Positions 1-11,161 of a stretch of DNA of 46,327 nt are shown here, in pieces. The DNA is from Nocardioides sp. (GTDB lineage Bacteria > Actinomycetota > Actinomycetes > Propionibacteriales > Nocardioidaceae), in NCBI GenBank assembly GCA_025965125.1, contig JAOPXM010000135.1, positions 1 through 46,327 on the forward strand, read 5' to 3'. The notes under the pieces were generated by a model. It ran no database searches. It saw nothing but the letters and a program-made list of their open reading frames with translations, and was not told the origin of the DNA. How positions within the stretch are numbered: position 1 is the first letter of the stretch; the number at the start of each line of letters is the position of its first letter. A program made the position numbers and the translations under genes.

Positions 1-174
1 TTCGCCCGGGAGGTCGCGCTGGCTCGCAAGCTGTGCACCGACAAGGGCATGCAGATCGGGCTCGACGGCGTCCAGCTGCTCGGCGGCCACGGCTTCGTCA
101 AGGAGCACCCGGTGGAGCGGTGGTACCGCGACCTGCGGGCCATCGGAGTCATGGAGGGTTCGGTGCTTGTCTGA
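1..174 (+). CDS. Acyl-CoA dehydrogenase, C-terminal end (5' truncated by window)
   Basis: The reading frame is open from base 1 to a TGA at 172-174 and gives the last 57 residues of a protein. It contains GGHGFVKEHPVERWYRDLRA followed by IGVMEGSVLV, which is the C-terminal helical domain of acyl-CoA dehydrogenases, with the region that normally carries the flavin- and substrate-adjacent EG motif. The family oxidises acyl-CoA thioesters to enoyl-CoA with FAD and passes electrons to ETF. It is followed after 74 bp by a second, complete acyl-CoA dehydrogenase on the same strand, so the two probably form an operon and may act as a pair (inference). The substrate cannot be told from this fragment. 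Confidence 0.8.
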   Translation, partial: FAREVALARKLCTDKGMQIGLDGVQLLGGHGFVKEHPVERWYRDLRAIGVMEGSVLV

Positions 175-248
175 ATGTCCCCTGAGATTGCTCCCTCCTC
201 CCGCTTCGCTCCTTCCGTCCACAATCCCGAGGGGACCCCGAAACGCTG

Positions 249-1466
249 ATGATCAACCTCGACGATCCCAAGAAGTTCCGGCCGCTCACCGAGCAGGCCC
301 ACCAGGTCGCGATGAACATGCTCCGACCGATCTCGCGCAAGTACGACCTCGCCGAGCACGAGTACCCGAAGGAGCTCGACATGCTCGCGGCGATGATCGA
401 CGGGCTGTCGGAGTCCGGCGCATCCGAGGGTGCTGGTGCTGCCGGCGTCCGTCGCGAGGAGAAGGACGAGGACACCTCCGTCAAGAACGGCACCAACCTG
501 GCGTCGGTCATGTCCATCGCCGAGATGTGCTGGGGCGACGTCGGCCTGCTGCTGTCGATGCCCCGCCAGGGCCTTGGCAATTCCGCGATCGCCTCGGTGG
601 CCAACGATGAGCAGTCCAAGCGGTTCGAGGGCGTGTGGGCCGCCATGGCCATCACCGAGCCGAACACCGGCTCGGACTCCGCCAGCATCAGGACCACCGC
701 CACCCTGGACCCCGACACGGACTGCTACGTCCTGAACGGCGAAAAGATCTTCGTCACGTCCGGGGACCGGGCCGACGCGATCGTCGTCTGGGCCACGCTC
801 GACAGGGACCTCGGTCGCGCCGCCATCAAGTCGTTCGTCGTCCCCAAGGGCACCCCGGGCATGAAGGTCGAGCGGCTCGAGCACAAGCTTGGGATCCGGG
901 CCTCCGACACCGCGACGATCATCTTCGAGAACTGCCGGGTCCCCGCGGAGAACCTGATGGGCTCGCCGGAGGTCGACGTGAAGCAGGGCTTCGCCGGTGC
1001 GATGGCGACGTTCGACAACACCCGGCCGCTGGTCGCGGCGATGGCCGTCGGCTGCGCCAAGGCCGCTCTCGACCTGGTCCGTGACCTGCTCGAGCAGGCC
1101 GGTATCGAGATCGACTACGACCGCCCGGCGATCACCCAGTCGGCAGCCGCCGCCAAGTTCCTCCAGATGGAGGCCGACTGGGAGGCATCGCACCTGCTCA
1201 TGCTGCAGGCGGCCTGGATGGCAGACAACCGCGAGCCGAACTCCCTCGAGGCCTCGATGGCCAAGGCGAAGGCCGGCCGGGTCGGCTCGGACATCACGCT
1301 CAGCTGCGTTGAGCTGGCCGGCTCGATCGGCTACAGCGAGACCGAGCTGCTCGAGAAGTGGGCCCGCGACTCCAAGATCCTCGACATCTTCGAGGGCACC
1401 CAGCAGATCCAGCAGCTGATCGTCGCCCGCCGGATCCTGGGGCTGTCGAGCACCGAGCTCAAGTAG
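249..1466 (+). CDS. Acyl-CoA dehydrogenase family protein
   Basis: This 405-residue protein is full length for the acyl-CoA dehydrogenase family. The middle domain shows AMAITEPNTGSDSASIRT (about residues 130-147), the FAD/substrate-binding signature, then GEKIFVTSGDRAD. The C-terminal domain ends with KILDIFEGTQQIQQLIVARR, which carries the conserved EGT motif. It should perform FAD-dependent alpha,beta-dehydrogenation of an acyl-CoA, feeding electrons to ETF. The ATG at 249 is preceded by a GAGGGGA stretch. It lies 74 bp after another acyl-CoA dehydrogenase end, so the two are likely co-transcribed. The gene converges with the minus-strand kinase/LLM gene with only 4 bp between stops. The N-terminal region is somewhat unusual, with a Gly/Ala/Ser-rich stretch near residues 56-66. 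Substrate unknown. Confidence 0.88.
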   Translation: MINLDDPKKFRPLTEQAHQVAMNMLRPISRKYDLAEHEYPKELDMLAAMIDGLSESGASEGAGAAGVRREEKDEDTSVKNGTNLASVMSIAEMCWGDVGLLLSMPRQGLGNSAIASVANDEQSKRFEGVWAAMAITEPNTGSDSASIRTTATLDPDTDCYVLNGEKIFVTSGDRADAIVVWATLDRDLGRAAIKSFVVPKGTPGMKVERLEHKLGIRASDTATIIFENCRVPAENLMGSPEVDVKQGFAGAMATFDNTRPLVAAMAVGCAKAALDLVRDLLEQAGIEIDYDRPAITQSAAAAKFLQMEADWEASHLLMLQAAWMADNREPNSLEASMAKAKAGRVGSDITLSCVELAGSIGYSETELLEKWARDSKILDIFEGTQQIQQLIVARRILGLSSTELK

Positions 1467-1470
1467 CCCG

Positions 1471-2952
1471 TCACTCGCAGAGCGCCGCGACCCTCTCGAT
1501 GTCCTGCGGACCGTCGAGGTCGCCGAGCGAGACGAACACCGTGTCGACACCACGGTCGGCCAGCGCACCGTAGCGGTCCCGCTGTTCGGCCGGGGTTCCG
1601 GCGTTGGTGCGTCGCACGTAGGAGCCGGCGGGCGTGCGGCCGCGCAGCTTCTCGACCCGGGCCCAGGTGTCCTCACGGTCCAGCCCGACGACCGGCAGGT
1701 CGAGCACGGTGATCGCGACCTCGGACGGGTCTCGACCCACGTCGCGGCAGTGAGCGCGTAGGACCTCGATCTTCCGGTCGACCACGGGAAGCGCGGAAGG
1801 AACGTTGATGGCGTCGGCCAGCCGCGCCGCGATGCGTAGCGTTCGTTGCTCGCCCGAGCCGCCGACGATGACGGGGATACGTCCGACCGGTCGTGGGTAG
1901 CCCGTTGTTTCCGGCAGACTCGCGTGCTCGCCGACGTACGCCTTGGTGCCGGGACTCCACAGCGCGCGCACGGTCTCGATGGCTGTCTCCAGGGCGTCCA
2001 GCCGGTCGCCGGCGGACGGGAACGGAAGCCCGTACGCCGCGTGCTCGCGATCCCACCATCCAGCGCCGATCCCGACGAACGCCCGCCCGCCGCTCAGGAC
2101 GTCCAGCGTCGCGGCGGCCTTCGCGATCACTCCGGCCGGACGGAACGTCACGGGCGTCACGAGCGGGCCCAGGTCGAGGGCGGTGTCCAGCCCGGCCAGC
2201 ATGCCGAGCGACACCCAGGGCTCGGGAATCGGCTCCCAGGCCCGGCCCACTTGGGGGATCTGGATGAGGTGGTCCATCAGCGCGATCCCGGCGAACCCCG
2301 CAGCGTCCGCGGCGAGCGCGATGTCCCGCAACCAGGTCATCGGGTTCTCACCCCACGGGAATCGCGAGACGTGAAGGACGATGCGCAGGCCCTGGGAGCT
2401 GCGCCGGTCGGGCCGTGGTGACTGGCTCGTGTGCCTCACGACGCCCTCCCGGGCGTTCTCAGGCACCCGACTCGTCTCGTGGGGTTCGGAGACCACGTGC
2501 ACCAGGTCCCACGCCTCGGAGTCGAGCCGGGCGGCAACCTCGCGGTGTCGCGTGAGCTGGCCCGACAAGACGCCGGCCGGGACCGGACGGTCCCTGGCGG
2601 CGTTGCGGCGCCGACATTCGGCATCCGGGGTGTCCAGGACGACCACAACGGCTGGAAGTCCGCCTCGTCTCGCCAGGTCGAGCCAACGACCGCGCCTGGC
2701 CGCGTCGGTGCCGAGCGTGTCGATCACGACCGTGAGCCCCCGCGCGACGCGAGCGTCGACGACCTGCTCGAGGATCGCGAACGCATCGCCGGTGGCGTCC
2801 AGGTCATGGGGACCGCTGCCGACGACTCCGCGCAGGGCGTCGGAGGACACGATCTCCTCACGCCGGTAGTGGGAGGCCGCCCACGTCGACTTGGCGGACC
2901 CGGACGGTCCGACGAGGACCACGAGCGCCGGATCGAGGATCCGGTCGGCCAT
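1471..2952 (-). CDS. Fusion: P-loop (polynucleotide-kinase-like) kinase + F420-type LLM oxidoreductase
   Basis: The 493-residue product has two parts. Residues 1-160 form a small P-loop kinase: the Walker A is GPSGSAKST (15-23), then IVSSDALRG (34-42) and a RRRNAARDRPVP lid-like segment (114-125), as in AAA_33/PNKP-type kinases. A Ser/Arg-rich linker (about 160-188) leads into a luciferase-like monooxygenase (LLM) barrel at 189-493, with FAGIALMDHL, a GGRAFVGIGAGWWDREH segment and a VIVGGSGEQRTLRIAARLAD segment typical of F420-dependent oxidoreductases. I chose the ATG at 2952 because an upstream extension would run through the preceding gene and looks like an out-of-frame shadow. It starts 13 nt after the stop of the Lys/Ala-rich gene, so they are probably co-transcribed. 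The substrate of neither half is known. Confidence 0.82.
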   Translation of the reverse strand: MADRILDPALVVLVGPSGSAKSTWAASHYRREEIVSSDALRGVVGSGPHDLDATGDAFAILEQVVDARVARGLTVVIDTLGTDAARRGRWLDLARRGGLPAVVVVLDTPDAECRRRNAARDRPVPAGVLSGQLTRHREVAARLDSEAWDLVHVVSEPHETSRVPENAREGVVRHTSQSPRPDRRSSQGLRIVLHVSRFPWGENPMTWLRDIALAADAAGFAGIALMDHLIQIPQVGRAWEPIPEPWVSLGMLAGLDTALDLGPLVTPVTFRPAGVIAKAAATLDVLSGGRAFVGIGAGWWDREHAAYGLPFPSAGDRLDALETAIETVRALWSPGTKAYVGEHASLPETTGYPRPVGRIPVIVGGSGEQRTLRIAARLADAINVPSALPVVDRKIEVLRAHCRDVGRDPSEVAITVLDLPVVGLDREDTWARVEKLRGRTPAGSYVRRTNAGTPAEQRDRYGALADRGVDTVFVSLGDLDGPQDIERVAALCE

Positions 2953-2965
2953 GGTCACTTCGCGA

Positions 2966-3511
2966 CTATCCCTTGTCGACGTCGCTCGCGCGACCGAGAA
3001 CATCGGCCTCCGCGGCGACCTTCTTCGTGGTCGCGGGGTCGATGAGCGGTGTCGGGGCCGGCGGGGGCGTGGCCTTCCGTGGCGGCAGCTTCGCCCCAGG
3101 CGCCGACTTCTTCGTCGGCGCCGGCTTCCTGGAAGCCGGCTTGCTCGGACCCGGCTTGCGGACGGATGCCTTCTTCGCGACGACCTTGGCCACGTCCGCT
3201 GGACTGACTTCGGGGACCCGGCCCTCCTTCGACGCCGCGGCCGCCGCCTTCGGCGTGGGCGTCGGGGCCGGTGTGCGCGACTCCGGTGCCCGCGAGGGTG
3301 CTGTCCGGCCCGTCGTCCTGGTGGTGGCCCGACTCGCGCGGGAGACAACAGACTTCGTCACCTGTCCGGCCAGCACCTTGCCGAGACCGACCGTGCCCTT
3401 GGCCTGGACGATTGCCTTCCCGACCACCCTTTCCGCGGTGGCCGCCACGGGGCCCTTGAGGGTGTCGATCGCGGTGTCCTTGAACTTGCCCAGAGCGTTC
3501 CTGCGGTTCAC
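2966..3511 (-). CDS. Lys/Ala/Pro-rich basic protein of unknown function
   Basis: A 181-residue protein starting at GTG 3511 (VNRRNALGKFKD). A GAAGGGA Shine-Dalgarno lies about 8 nt upstream, and the longer ATG start at 3742 would overlap the 3' end of galK. Residues 1-55 could form amphipathic helices (KDTAIDTLKGPVAATAERVV). The rest is low complexity with Ala, Lys, Pro and Thr, including AKVVAKKASVRKPGPSKPAS and repeated KPAP/KKSAP steps, like histone H1-type or DNA-binding tails. No catalytic motif is visible. It sits between galK and the kinase/LLM fusion on the same strand. A nucleoid-associated role is possible from composition only; I do not recognise a named family. Confidence 0.65.
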   Translation of the reverse strand: MNRRNALGKFKDTAIDTLKGPVAATAERVVGKAIVQAKGTVGLGKVLAGQVTKSVVSRASRATTRTTGRTAPSRAPESRTPAPTPTPKAAAAASKEGRVPEVSPADVAKVVAKKASVRKPGPSKPASRKPAPTKKSAPGAKLPPRKATPPPAPTPLIDPATTKKVAAEADVLGRASDVDKG

Positions 3512-3596
3512 GTGAGCGGTCCCTTCGTCTCGTCGGTCGGCTGAGCCCGAGTCAAGCATGGACGTGGGTGAGGGGCGCCCGCGCCTGGTCGATGCG

Positions 3597-6266
<2,670 letters not shown>

Positions 6267-6269
6267 GGC

Positions 6270-6857
6270 TCAGCCGCGAGAGCTGCGCTCGGTCCGACCG
6301 CGCACGATACCGATGAACGTCTGCACCCGCGGGTCGTCGTTGTCGATGCGCCAGGCCAGCCCGACCTGGGTGGGTGGCAGGTCGGTGACCGGCCGGTGCA
6401 CGACGTCCTTGCGGGTGTAGAGGCGGGCCACGGACATGGGCACGATGGCGACGCCGGTGCCGGCTGCAACCGTCTCCACGGCCTCGCGGGCCGTCATCGT
6501 CGGCCAGTCCAGCTGAGCCGCGGACGGCCGCCAGCCCGAGACGTGCGGGAGGACGAGCTGCTCGTCGTCGAGGTCCGCAAGGACGACGTCCGTCGCGATG
6601 CTCACCAGATGCTCGGCCCCGGCCACGACGACGGCCACCTCGTCGTACAAGGGGATGCAGTGCAGGCCGTCCCGGTCGATGGGAAGGCGGACCAGGCACA
6701 CGTCCAGCGAGCCGTCCCGGACCCCCACCTCCTGCTCGTCCTGTTCCACAGGAACCAGCTCGAGCGGGTCACGAGGATGCCGCTGGCGCCAGATGCCCGC
6801 CCACTTGTCGGGCGTCGCCCCGGTCACGAAACCGACGCGGAAAGGAGGTGGCTTCAC
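6270..6857 (-). CDS. LysR-type substrate-binding domain protein lacking the HTH
   Basis: The 195-residue protein resembles only the effector-binding half of LysR regulators. It begins KPPPFRVGFVTGATPDKW (the RVG start of the first lobe), has DGSLDVCLVRLPI and PLYDEVAVVVA, and ends with AAGTGVAIVPMSVARLY and IDNDDPRVQTFIGIVRG, which are typical of the second lobe. The usual 60-90-residue N-terminal winged HTH is absent. The GTG at 6857 has a TAACCT -10 hexamer just 6 nt upstream, so the short form looks like the true gene and not a mis-called start. It may be a ligand-binding decoy or co-regulator (inference). It is divergent from the transglutaminase-like gene. Confidence 0.78.
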   Translation of the reverse strand: MKPPPFRVGFVTGATPDKWAGIWRQRHPRDPLELVPVEQDEQEVGVRDGSLDVCLVRLPIDRDGLHCIPLYDEVAVVVAGAEHLVSIATDVVLADLDDEQLVLPHVSGWRPSAAQLDWPTMTAREAVETVAAGTGVAIVPMSVARLYTRKDVVHRPVTDLPPTQVGLAWRIDNDDPRVQTFIGIVRGRTERSSRG

Positions 6858-6863
6858 GACCCG

Positions 6864-6869
6864 AGGTTA
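6864..6869 (-). promoter_or_regulatory. Leaderless -10 of LysR-like gene
   Basis: TAACCT on the minus strand, 6 nt before the GTG at 6857. It supports the HTH-less start. Confidence 0.5.
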
Positions 6870-6914
6870 GTGGCCCCGGCGGCGGGTGCCGACATTCCAA
6901 GGGAGGATGTGCGC

Positions 6915-7712
6915 ATGCGACGTTCCGTGACCGCCCGACTGGTCTACTGGGTCGCCGCGCCGGCCGTGCTCGAGCTCCAGGTCGCCGTGTCTGCGCAGCA
7001 CCCCGTCGACGAGGAGCTCTCGGTCAAGCTGGACGGCGCCCCGGTCGAGGTGACCGAGCTGATGGGGCCTGTCGGCACCCGGCACCACCTGGTCGAGGTG
7101 CCCGCCGGACTGGTGGAGGTCGACTACGCCGCAACGATCACCGGTCCGATCCGGCCCGCACCCGTTGAGCCCCTCGACCGGTATGTCTTCACCCGGCCCA
7201 GCCGCTACTGCGAGTCGGACCGCCTGGCCGGTTTCGCCGTGGGGCAGTTCCGCGGGCTCAACGACCCCGCCGACCTGCTGCCGGCCGTGTCGTCCTGGGT
7301 CGGCGAGCGGCTCGAGTACGTCCCCGGATCGAGCGGGCCCACGGACGGCGCGGTCGCCACCCTGCTCGCTGCCAGGGGGGTCTGCCGTGACTACGCGCAC
7401 CTCACGGTGGCGCTGCTCCGGGCCTGCGGCGTGCCGGCCCGGATCGTCGCGGTGTACGCCCCGGGCCTGTCGCCGATGGACTTCCACGCCGTTGCCGAGG
7501 CGGTTGTCGACGGCGCGTGGCGGGTTGTCGACCCCAGCCTGCTGGCTCCTCGCACGTCGCTGGTGCGCATCGCGACCGGTCGCGACGCCGCGGACACGGC
7601 GTTCTTGACCAACCACGGTGGGAACATCTACCTCGACTCCATGGAGGTGAGCGCCGTGGTCGACGGGTTCCTGCCGACCGACGACGTGACCGACCTCGTG
7701 AGCCTCACCTAG
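6915..7712 (+). CDS. Transglutaminase-like family protein
   Basis: The 265-residue protein has an N-terminal beta-rich domain (about 1-110) followed by a transglutaminase/papain-like core. The triad is visible: Cys in AARGVCRDYAHLTVALLRA, His in SPMDFHAVAEAVVDG and Asp in WRVVDPSLLAP. Members of this group may be cysteine proteases or amidases; the substrate is not predictable. No signal peptide is apparent, so it is probably cytoplasmic. The ATG at 6915 is favoured because GGGAGG at 6901-6906 gives an 8-nt spacing; an in-frame GTG at 6909 would be too close. It diverges from the LysR-like gene (57 bp gap) and converges with the LuxR regulator. Confidence 0.83.
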   Translation: MRRSVTARLVYWVAAPAVLELQVAVSAQHPVDEELSVKLDGAPVEVTELMGPVGTRHHLVEVPAGLVEVDYAATITGPIRPAPVEPLDRYVFTRPSRYCESDRLAGFAVGQFRGLNDPADLLPAVSSWVGERLEYVPGSSGPTDGAVATLLAARGVCRDYAHLTVALLRACGVPARIVAVYAPGLSPMDFHAVAEAVVDGAWRVVDPSLLAPRTSLVRIATGRDAADTAFLTNHGGNIYLDSMEVSAVVDGFLPTDDVTDLVSLT

Positions 7713-7743
7713 GGCGGGGCCTGTGCCGGGAGGCCGCGGCCGG

Positions 7744-10470
7744 TCACGTTCCGTCGTACGACGTCATCCGCGCACCGAGCTCGGCACGCGACGAGATCCC
7801 GAGCTTGCGGTAGACGCGGGCCAGGTTCGCCTCCACGGTCTTGGGGCTGACGAAGGCTTGCTCCGCGACCTGCCGGTTCGTCAGGCCGCTCCCGGCGAGC
7901 TCGGCGATTCGCCGCTCACTGGGCGTCAGCTCCAGAGAGCTCTCCACTCGCCCGCCGACTCGAGAGAGCTCAGCTTCGGCACGCGAAGCCCAGGCCGTCG
8001 CACCCAGGAGCGCGAACACCTCAAGGGCTTCGCCGACGGCTCTAGCCGCTTCCCGCTTGGCCCGTCGGCGCCGATGAGTCGTGCCTTCGAGAAGAAGAGT
8101 CCGGCCCCGCTCGAACGGAAGGGGAGCGAGGTCGTGAAGCTCCAACGCCTCGTGGAACGCCACCACCGCCGAGTCCAGGTCCCCCGTCGTGGCAGCGAGA
8201 AGCCCGCGACTGCGTCGTGCCACGGCCTGGGCCGAGATCCGCCCCGCGCGGTCCGCGCGCCCCTCGAAGTCATCGAGCCGCTCCTCGGCAGCCGACACCG
8301 CGCCGTCAGCCAGAAGTGCCTCGATGTGGTCGCCGTGAAAGCGCGAGATACCGGTGTCCCGGACCCCTGCCTCTTCGCAGGCGGTCGCCCACCTGTCGAA
8401 CCACTGCCGGGCCGATGACGCGTCCTGCCTGGTGAGGGAGAGGAATCCCAGAATCCCCGTCGCGGACATCTCCAGCCAAGGATCCTGCTCGGCAACACCC
8501 CATTCGAGCACGCGTTCTGCGGCCACGGAGGCAGCCTCGAGCCTGCCGCACTGGGCATCGACGCTGGCTGTGTTCACCAGCGCCTGCACCCGCTGGCTCT
8601 CCTGCCCGGTCGACTCGGCATGGGCGAGGTGCGCCACCGCGAGCGCGGCGGCCTCGTCCGTGCGGCCGAGTCGCAGGGCCACCCCCGACAGGTGCCCGAG
8701 GGCATAGGGCACCAGGCCCTCGTTGCCTTCTTCCACGGCCTTGGCATGCAGCTCGACGAGGGCGTCGTACGCCTCCTCGAGGTGGTCCGACCACTTGAGC
8801 AGGACCGGGCGAATCGCGGCGACCTGATCGTTGCTGCGCCAAGCCCGGCCGCTGCGCTCGAGGACGAGTGCACGGTCGAGCTCCGCGCGGTCCAGCCCGG
8901 CGCCGAGATGGAAACGCGCCGACACCTGCTCGCAGAGGGCCCAGGCTCGCAGCTCCGGGCTCTCCAGGCCGGTCCCGTCGAGGCGCTCCTGCGCGCGAGC
9001 CGCGAATGTCGCCTGGTCCTCGGGGCTCGCCGCGAGCGTTGCCATGGACAGGAGTGACCTCACGCTCAGGGCAGGGTCGTCCCCGGCGTCCTCCAGGGCG
9101 GACGATGCACAGTCGAGCGCGTGTTGGACGGAGCTGGTCTGGTAGGCGACCTCGGTCAGGATCAGCCAACCCGTGGCCCGCACCGGGCCCGGCGGACAGT
9201 CCGTCTCGAGCCGGGCCAGGACCTCGCCAGCCTCGGCGGTTGCACCGACCACGTGCAGCAGCTCGGCCAACCGAACCCGTCGTCGCCAGGCGTCCAGCGA
9301 CCCGTCGTCCTCGGTGCGCTCGACGGCGAGACGGGCCAGGTCCGTCGCCGTGCTCGACGCTCCGCGAGCGACGGCCGACGTGACGCCCGCGTCGAGTGCG
9401 GCCGCGATCTTCGGATCGGGGTCCGGCGTGGACAGGGCCGAGTGACGGGCTCGCGCCTCGGGGTCGGGCGTGTGCTGGGCCAGTCGGCGGTGGAGCTCAC
9501 GTGTCTCGGAAGGGGTTGCGAGCTCGAGCGCCGCGGACGCGAGGAGCGGGTGGGTGAAGTCGACCCGCCCCTGTTCGACAGCGACGATGCCGGCATCCTC
9601 GGCCTCGGTGAGTGGTTCGCGTAGCCCGAGTGCCGCGAGCAGGGTCGTGGTCGGTCTCCCGGCACACGCGACGGCGAGGATGGCCTCTCGGGCCGGAGGT
9701 GTCAGCGGCGCCAGGCGTTCGGCTGTCAACGAGTACAGGCTGTCCGGCACGACCAGCCCGTTGCGAGCCAGCTCGACGGCGATGTACGGATTGCCGGCCG
9801 ACGCCTCGGTGATCCGGATCAGCGTGGGTCGCGCGAGTGAGACACCCAGCTCCTGGCGTACGACGTGGAAGAGCGCTCCAGCGCTCAGGCCGTCGAGCCG
9901 GAGCTCGCGTCTCCACCCCGGTGCCTCCAGGGCGGCGGACAGCTCCGGTGGACCGGCGCTTCCCGACCGACGGGATGTCAGAAGACCGATCGGGAGCGAC
10001 TCGACCCGACGCAACGCGAAGGTCAGGGCCTCGTGGGAAGGCAGGTCGAGCCACTGCTCGTCATCGATGACGAGCAGCACTGGTCCCTCGGCCGCCAGCA
10101 GGCCGAGCAACCCCAGCAGCCCGGTGCCGATGACGCGCGCCTCCGGGGGATCGTGACCTGGGCTCGAGCGCAGCGTCGCAGCGCCGAGCGCATCGCGTTG
10201 CGGGACGGCCAGTCGGTCGAGCATCGCGTCGTCGACGGGCGCCAGCAGGTCCGTCAGCGCGACGAAGCTGAATCCCCGCTCGACCAGGGTCGAGCGACAC
10301 TCGAGCACCGTCGTGCCCGCAGCGACCGCCTGGGCCACCGTGTGCCGACACAGGGTTGTCTTGCCGATCCCGGCGTCGCCGGTCAGGGAAAGGGCCGCTG
10401 GAGCCGACGCAGCCGCAGCGAGGAAGGTCGCGGTGGCGTCGCGCTCGTGCTCCCGACCGGCAACGTCCAC
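7744..10470 (-). CDS. Large ATP-binding LuxR-family regulator (LAL/AAA-LuxR)
   Basis: The 908-residue protein has an N-terminal AAA/STAND ATPase with Walker A GDAGIGKTTL (about 31-40) and Walker B-like VLLVIDDEQWLD. A long alpha-helical, TPR-like middle follows, and a C-terminal LuxR HTH begins LTPSERRIAELAGSGLTNRQ and continues VSPKTVEANLARVYRKL. This is the LAL architecture, in which an inducer-responsive ATPase controls DNA binding. Several starts are possible. I choose the GTG at 10470 (VDVAGREHER) because TACCGT lies 7 nt upstream and the protein then begins right at the ATPase domain; a GTG at 10479 and a TTG at 10521 are alternatives. No target can be inferred; its divergent neighbour is a lipoprotein gene. 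Confidence 0.87.
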   Translation of the reverse strand: MDVAGREHERDATATFLAAAASAPAALSLTGDAGIGKTTLCRHTVAQAVAAGTTVLECRSTLVERGFSFVALTDLLAPVDDAMLDRLAVPQRDALGAATLRSSPGHDPPEARVIGTGLLGLLGLLAAEGPVLLVIDDEQWLDLPSHEALTFALRRVESLPIGLLTSRRSGSAGPPELSAALEAPGWRRELRLDGLSAGALFHVVRQELGVSLARPTLIRITEASAGNPYIAVELARNGLVVPDSLYSLTAERLAPLTPPAREAILAVACAGRPTTTLLAALGLREPLTEAEDAGIVAVEQGRVDFTHPLLASAALELATPSETRELHRRLAQHTPDPEARARHSALSTPDPDPKIAAALDAGVTSAVARGASSTATDLARLAVERTEDDGSLDAWRRRVRLAELLHVVGATAEAGEVLARLETDCPPGPVRATGWLILTEVAYQTSSVQHALDCASSALEDAGDDPALSVRSLLSMATLAASPEDQATFAARAQERLDGTGLESPELRAWALCEQVSARFHLGAGLDRAELDRALVLERSGRAWRSNDQVAAIRPVLLKWSDHLEEAYDALVELHAKAVEEGNEGLVPYALGHLSGVALRLGRTDEAAALAVAHLAHAESTGQESQRVQALVNTASVDAQCGRLEAASVAAERVLEWGVAEQDPWLEMSATGILGFLSLTRQDASSARQWFDRWATACEEAGVRDTGISRFHGDHIEALLADGAVSAAEERLDDFEGRADRAGRISAQAVARRSRGLLAATTGDLDSAVVAFHEALELHDLAPLPFERGRTLLLEGTTHRRRRAKREAARAVGEALEVFALLGATAWASRAEAELSRVGGRVESSLELTPSERRIAELAGSGLTNRQVAEQAFVSPKTVEANLARVYRKLGISSRAELGARMTSYDGT

Positions 10471-10477
10471 GCCCGCC

Positions 10478-10483
10478 ACGGTA
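10478..10483 (-). promoter_or_regulatory. Leaderless -10 of LAL regulator
   Basis: TACCGT on the minus strand lies 7 nt before the GTG at 10470. Confidence 0.4.
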
Positions 10484-10560
10484 GGGGTCCGGCATCCCCG
10501 GCGTGAAGGATGACGGCACAACGTAGGGAAACACCCGGTTCGTAGGCCGTCCGTCGCTCA

Positions 10561-10566
10561 TAGCCT
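10561..10566 (+). promoter_or_regulatory. Leaderless -10 of lipoprotein gene
   Basis: TAGCCT ends 7 nt before the ATG at 10574, with no Shine-Dalgarno between. Confidence 0.5.
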
Positions 10567-10573
10567 CACGGCC

Positions 10574-11161
10574 ATGAGAACTCTCGCAGCCACGGCCACG
10601 GTGCTGCTGCTCCTCGTGGGCGGCTGCCAGTCCAAGGACAACGCCGACACGACGGTCGACAACCCGACCTCCGCGGCCACTTCGGGGACACCGACGCCGA
10701 CTTCCCGCATCACTGAGACCCCGGTCGCCGAGACCCCGTCGAGCGCATCGGGCGACACGTCCGGAGTCGCGGACCCCTGTGACCTCCTCACCGCCGACAT
10801 CGCTCGAGAGGCTCTGGGCGTCGCCGTGAAGCCGCCGACGACGACCCCCGGGAAGGGCAACGTCACGTGCTCCTACGCCCCAGCAGACGGTCGACCCAAC
10901 GTCTTCGTCCTCCTCACCACCTACGAGGCATCGGGCGAGGCCGCGCTGCGGGACGCCACAAAGGCGTTCCCGGACGCGCAGCCGGTCCCAGATCTCGGCG
11001 ACGCTGCGTACGTCTCACCGCGTGGGCACGCGATCGGGGTGTCGGCGGGAGACCTCCTGTTCGGCGTGAGCCTGCTCACCCCCCAGGGTCTCGAGCAGTC
11101 GGCCGCCACCACGGTGCACGAGCTGACGGCCGTCGCCCAGGCAGTCCTCGAGGCTCAGTAG
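10574..11161 (+). CDS. Secreted lipoprotein, DUF3558-like
   Basis: A 195-residue lipoprotein. The N-terminus MRTLAATATVLLLLVGGC is a lipoprotein signal peptide with Cys18 as the predicted lipidation site. A Thr/Ser/Pro-rich linker (about 20-60) follows, typical of cell-wall-spanning spacers. The globular part starts ADPCDLLTADIAREALGV and contains VTCSYAP, which recalls the DUF3558-type fold with its conserved Cys pair. It should be anchored on the outer face of the membrane; function unknown. The 90-residue gene begins directly after its TAG stop, so the two are translationally coupled. It diverges from the LAL regulator, with about 100 bp between starts. Confidence 0.8.
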   Translation: MRTLAATATVLLLLVGGCQSKDNADTTVDNPTSAATSGTPTPTSRITETPVAETPSSASGDTSGVADPCDLLTADIAREALGVAVKPPTTTPGKGNVTCSYAPADGRPNVFVLLTTYEASGEAALRDATKAFPDAQPVPDLGDAAYVSPRGHAIGVSAGDLLFGVSLLTPQGLEQSAATTVHELTAVAQAVLEAQ

